Part shown: positions 4,805 through 5,220 of the stretch, one piece after another
How the letters are laid out: each line of letters starts with the position of its first letter
How positions within the stretch are numbered: position 1 is the stretch's first letter
Assembly (NCBI GenBank): GCA_005880175.1
Contig: VBJR01000079.1
Location: 1 to 5,220 of the forward strand
Direction of reading: 5' to 3'
Length of the DNA stretch: 5,220 bases
DNA from: Chloroflexota bacterium
GTDB taxonomy: Bacteria; Chloroflexota; Dormibacteria; Dormibacterales; Dormibacteraceae
Program-made: the position numbers and the translations under genes
Notes under the pieces: generated by a model
What the model was told of the DNA's origin: nothing
Seen by the model: only the letters and a program-made list of their open reading frames with translations
Database searches by the model: none

Positions 4805-5220
4805 GTGAAGATCCGACTCCCCCTTGGACTCTCCATCGCCTCCGGCGTGCCCGTCCTGGTCCTGGTCTCGGTCGGCCCGGTGGCCGCGCTGGCCGGGCCG
4901 GCGTCGATCGTCGTCTGGAGCGCCTCCGCGGTCATCGGCCTGCTGATGGCGTTCGCGTTCGCCGAGCTGACCGGCAGCCTGCCGGGCGTGTCCGGAGGCA
5001 TCGCCGCGCTCAGCGCGGAGGTCCTCGGCCGGCGCAGCCGGCCGCTCGCGCTGATCAGCCAGTGGAGCTACTGGTTCGGCTGGAGCCCCACCCTGGCCAT
5101 CAGCTCGGCCATCGCGGCCGGGTACGTGCAGACGGCGCTGATCCCCCAGAGCCCGCCCTGGGTGGGCTGGCTGCTGGCGTTCGCGGTGCTCGGCCTGAGC
5201 GGCACCGTCAACATCCACGG
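4805..5220 (+). CDS. APC-superfamily amino-acid/amine permease (5' part)
   Basis: The gene starts at GTG 4805, 9 nt after GGAGGT (4790-4795), which lies inside the end of the reductase gene. It runs off the window after 138 codons. The visible part has hydrophobic segments near residues 9-31, 33-53, 82-106 and 119-135, as expected for the first membrane helices of an APC transporter. The AFAFAELTGSLPGVSGGI stretch (49-66) matches the family's TM2/loop region (AELA...P..GG), and NxxG at 136-139 is also typical. The first-helix substrate motif reads SIASGVP. Such proteins import or exchange amino acids or amines across the cytoplasmic membrane. Pairing with the reductase suggests uptake of a substrate or export of a product. 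Substrate is not predictable from this fragment. Confidence 0.83.
   Translation, partial: MKIRLPLGLSIASGVPVLVLVSVGPVAALAGPASIVVWSASAVIGLLMAFAFAELTGSLPGVSGGIAALSAEVLGRRSRPLALISQWSYWFGWSPTLAISSAIAAGYVQTALIPQSPPWVGWLLAFAVLGLSGTVNIH

Noticed and set aside
1..5220. CRISPR arrays, tRNA, rRNA or transposase genes
   Set aside because: None seen: no regularly spaced repeats beyond two copies, no tRNA cloverleaf noticed by eye, and no transposase-like protein.

Overview
The window is very GC-rich, with coding third positions almost always G or C. It uses GTG and TTG starts and strong GGAGG ribosome sites, and a probable WXG100-type gene lies at the left edge. This points to a filamentous or related actinomycete; genus cannot be fixed from the sequence.

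Layout. At 1-98 (minus strand) is the start of a small WXG100/ESAT-6-like protein. Positions 99-772 hold no convincing gene but are packed with palindromes, hairpins and a 27-bp imperfect direct repeat. A promoter (773-803) and a TACCCC/GGGGTA operator (813-826) precede an unusual CsoR-family regulator (855-1232). Its stop codon overlaps the start of a 23-residue Cys-containing peptide (1229-1300) that has a 10-nt perfect Shine-Dalgarno. A terminator-like hairpin (1320-1349) follows, then a membrane M50 zinc metalloprotease with an N-terminal PqqD-like peptide-recognition domain (1410-2687). A second long hairpin ends that unit.

A new promoter (2924-2952) drives an unrecognised protein (3037-3480). 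Its frame continues open past a TGA for 58 more codons, and a hairpin with bacterial-SECIS-like geometry sits 12 nt after that TGA. After another strong hairpin come a homologue of the cyanobacterial-type acyl-ACP reductase (3737-4801) and, 3 bp later, the 5' part of an APC-superfamily amino-acid/amine permease (4805 to the window end).

How the parts may fit (inference). Tiny peptide, PqqD-like domain and M50 protease is the arrangement of a RiPP-type cassette: a short precursor, a recognition domain fused to the membrane protease, and an attenuator that makes precursor mRNA exceed protease mRNA. The CsoR-like regulator is translationally coupled to the peptide but lacks all three canonical copper ligands and instead has a C-x3-C-x2-C cluster, so its signal is probably not classical Cu(I). 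Whether the reductase, the permease and the UGA-interrupted protein belong to the same pathway is unproven; they lie on the same strand but behind separate promoters and terminators. The most unusual points are the in-frame UGA with its hairpin and the peptide/PqqD-M50 pair under an atypical CsoR regulator.
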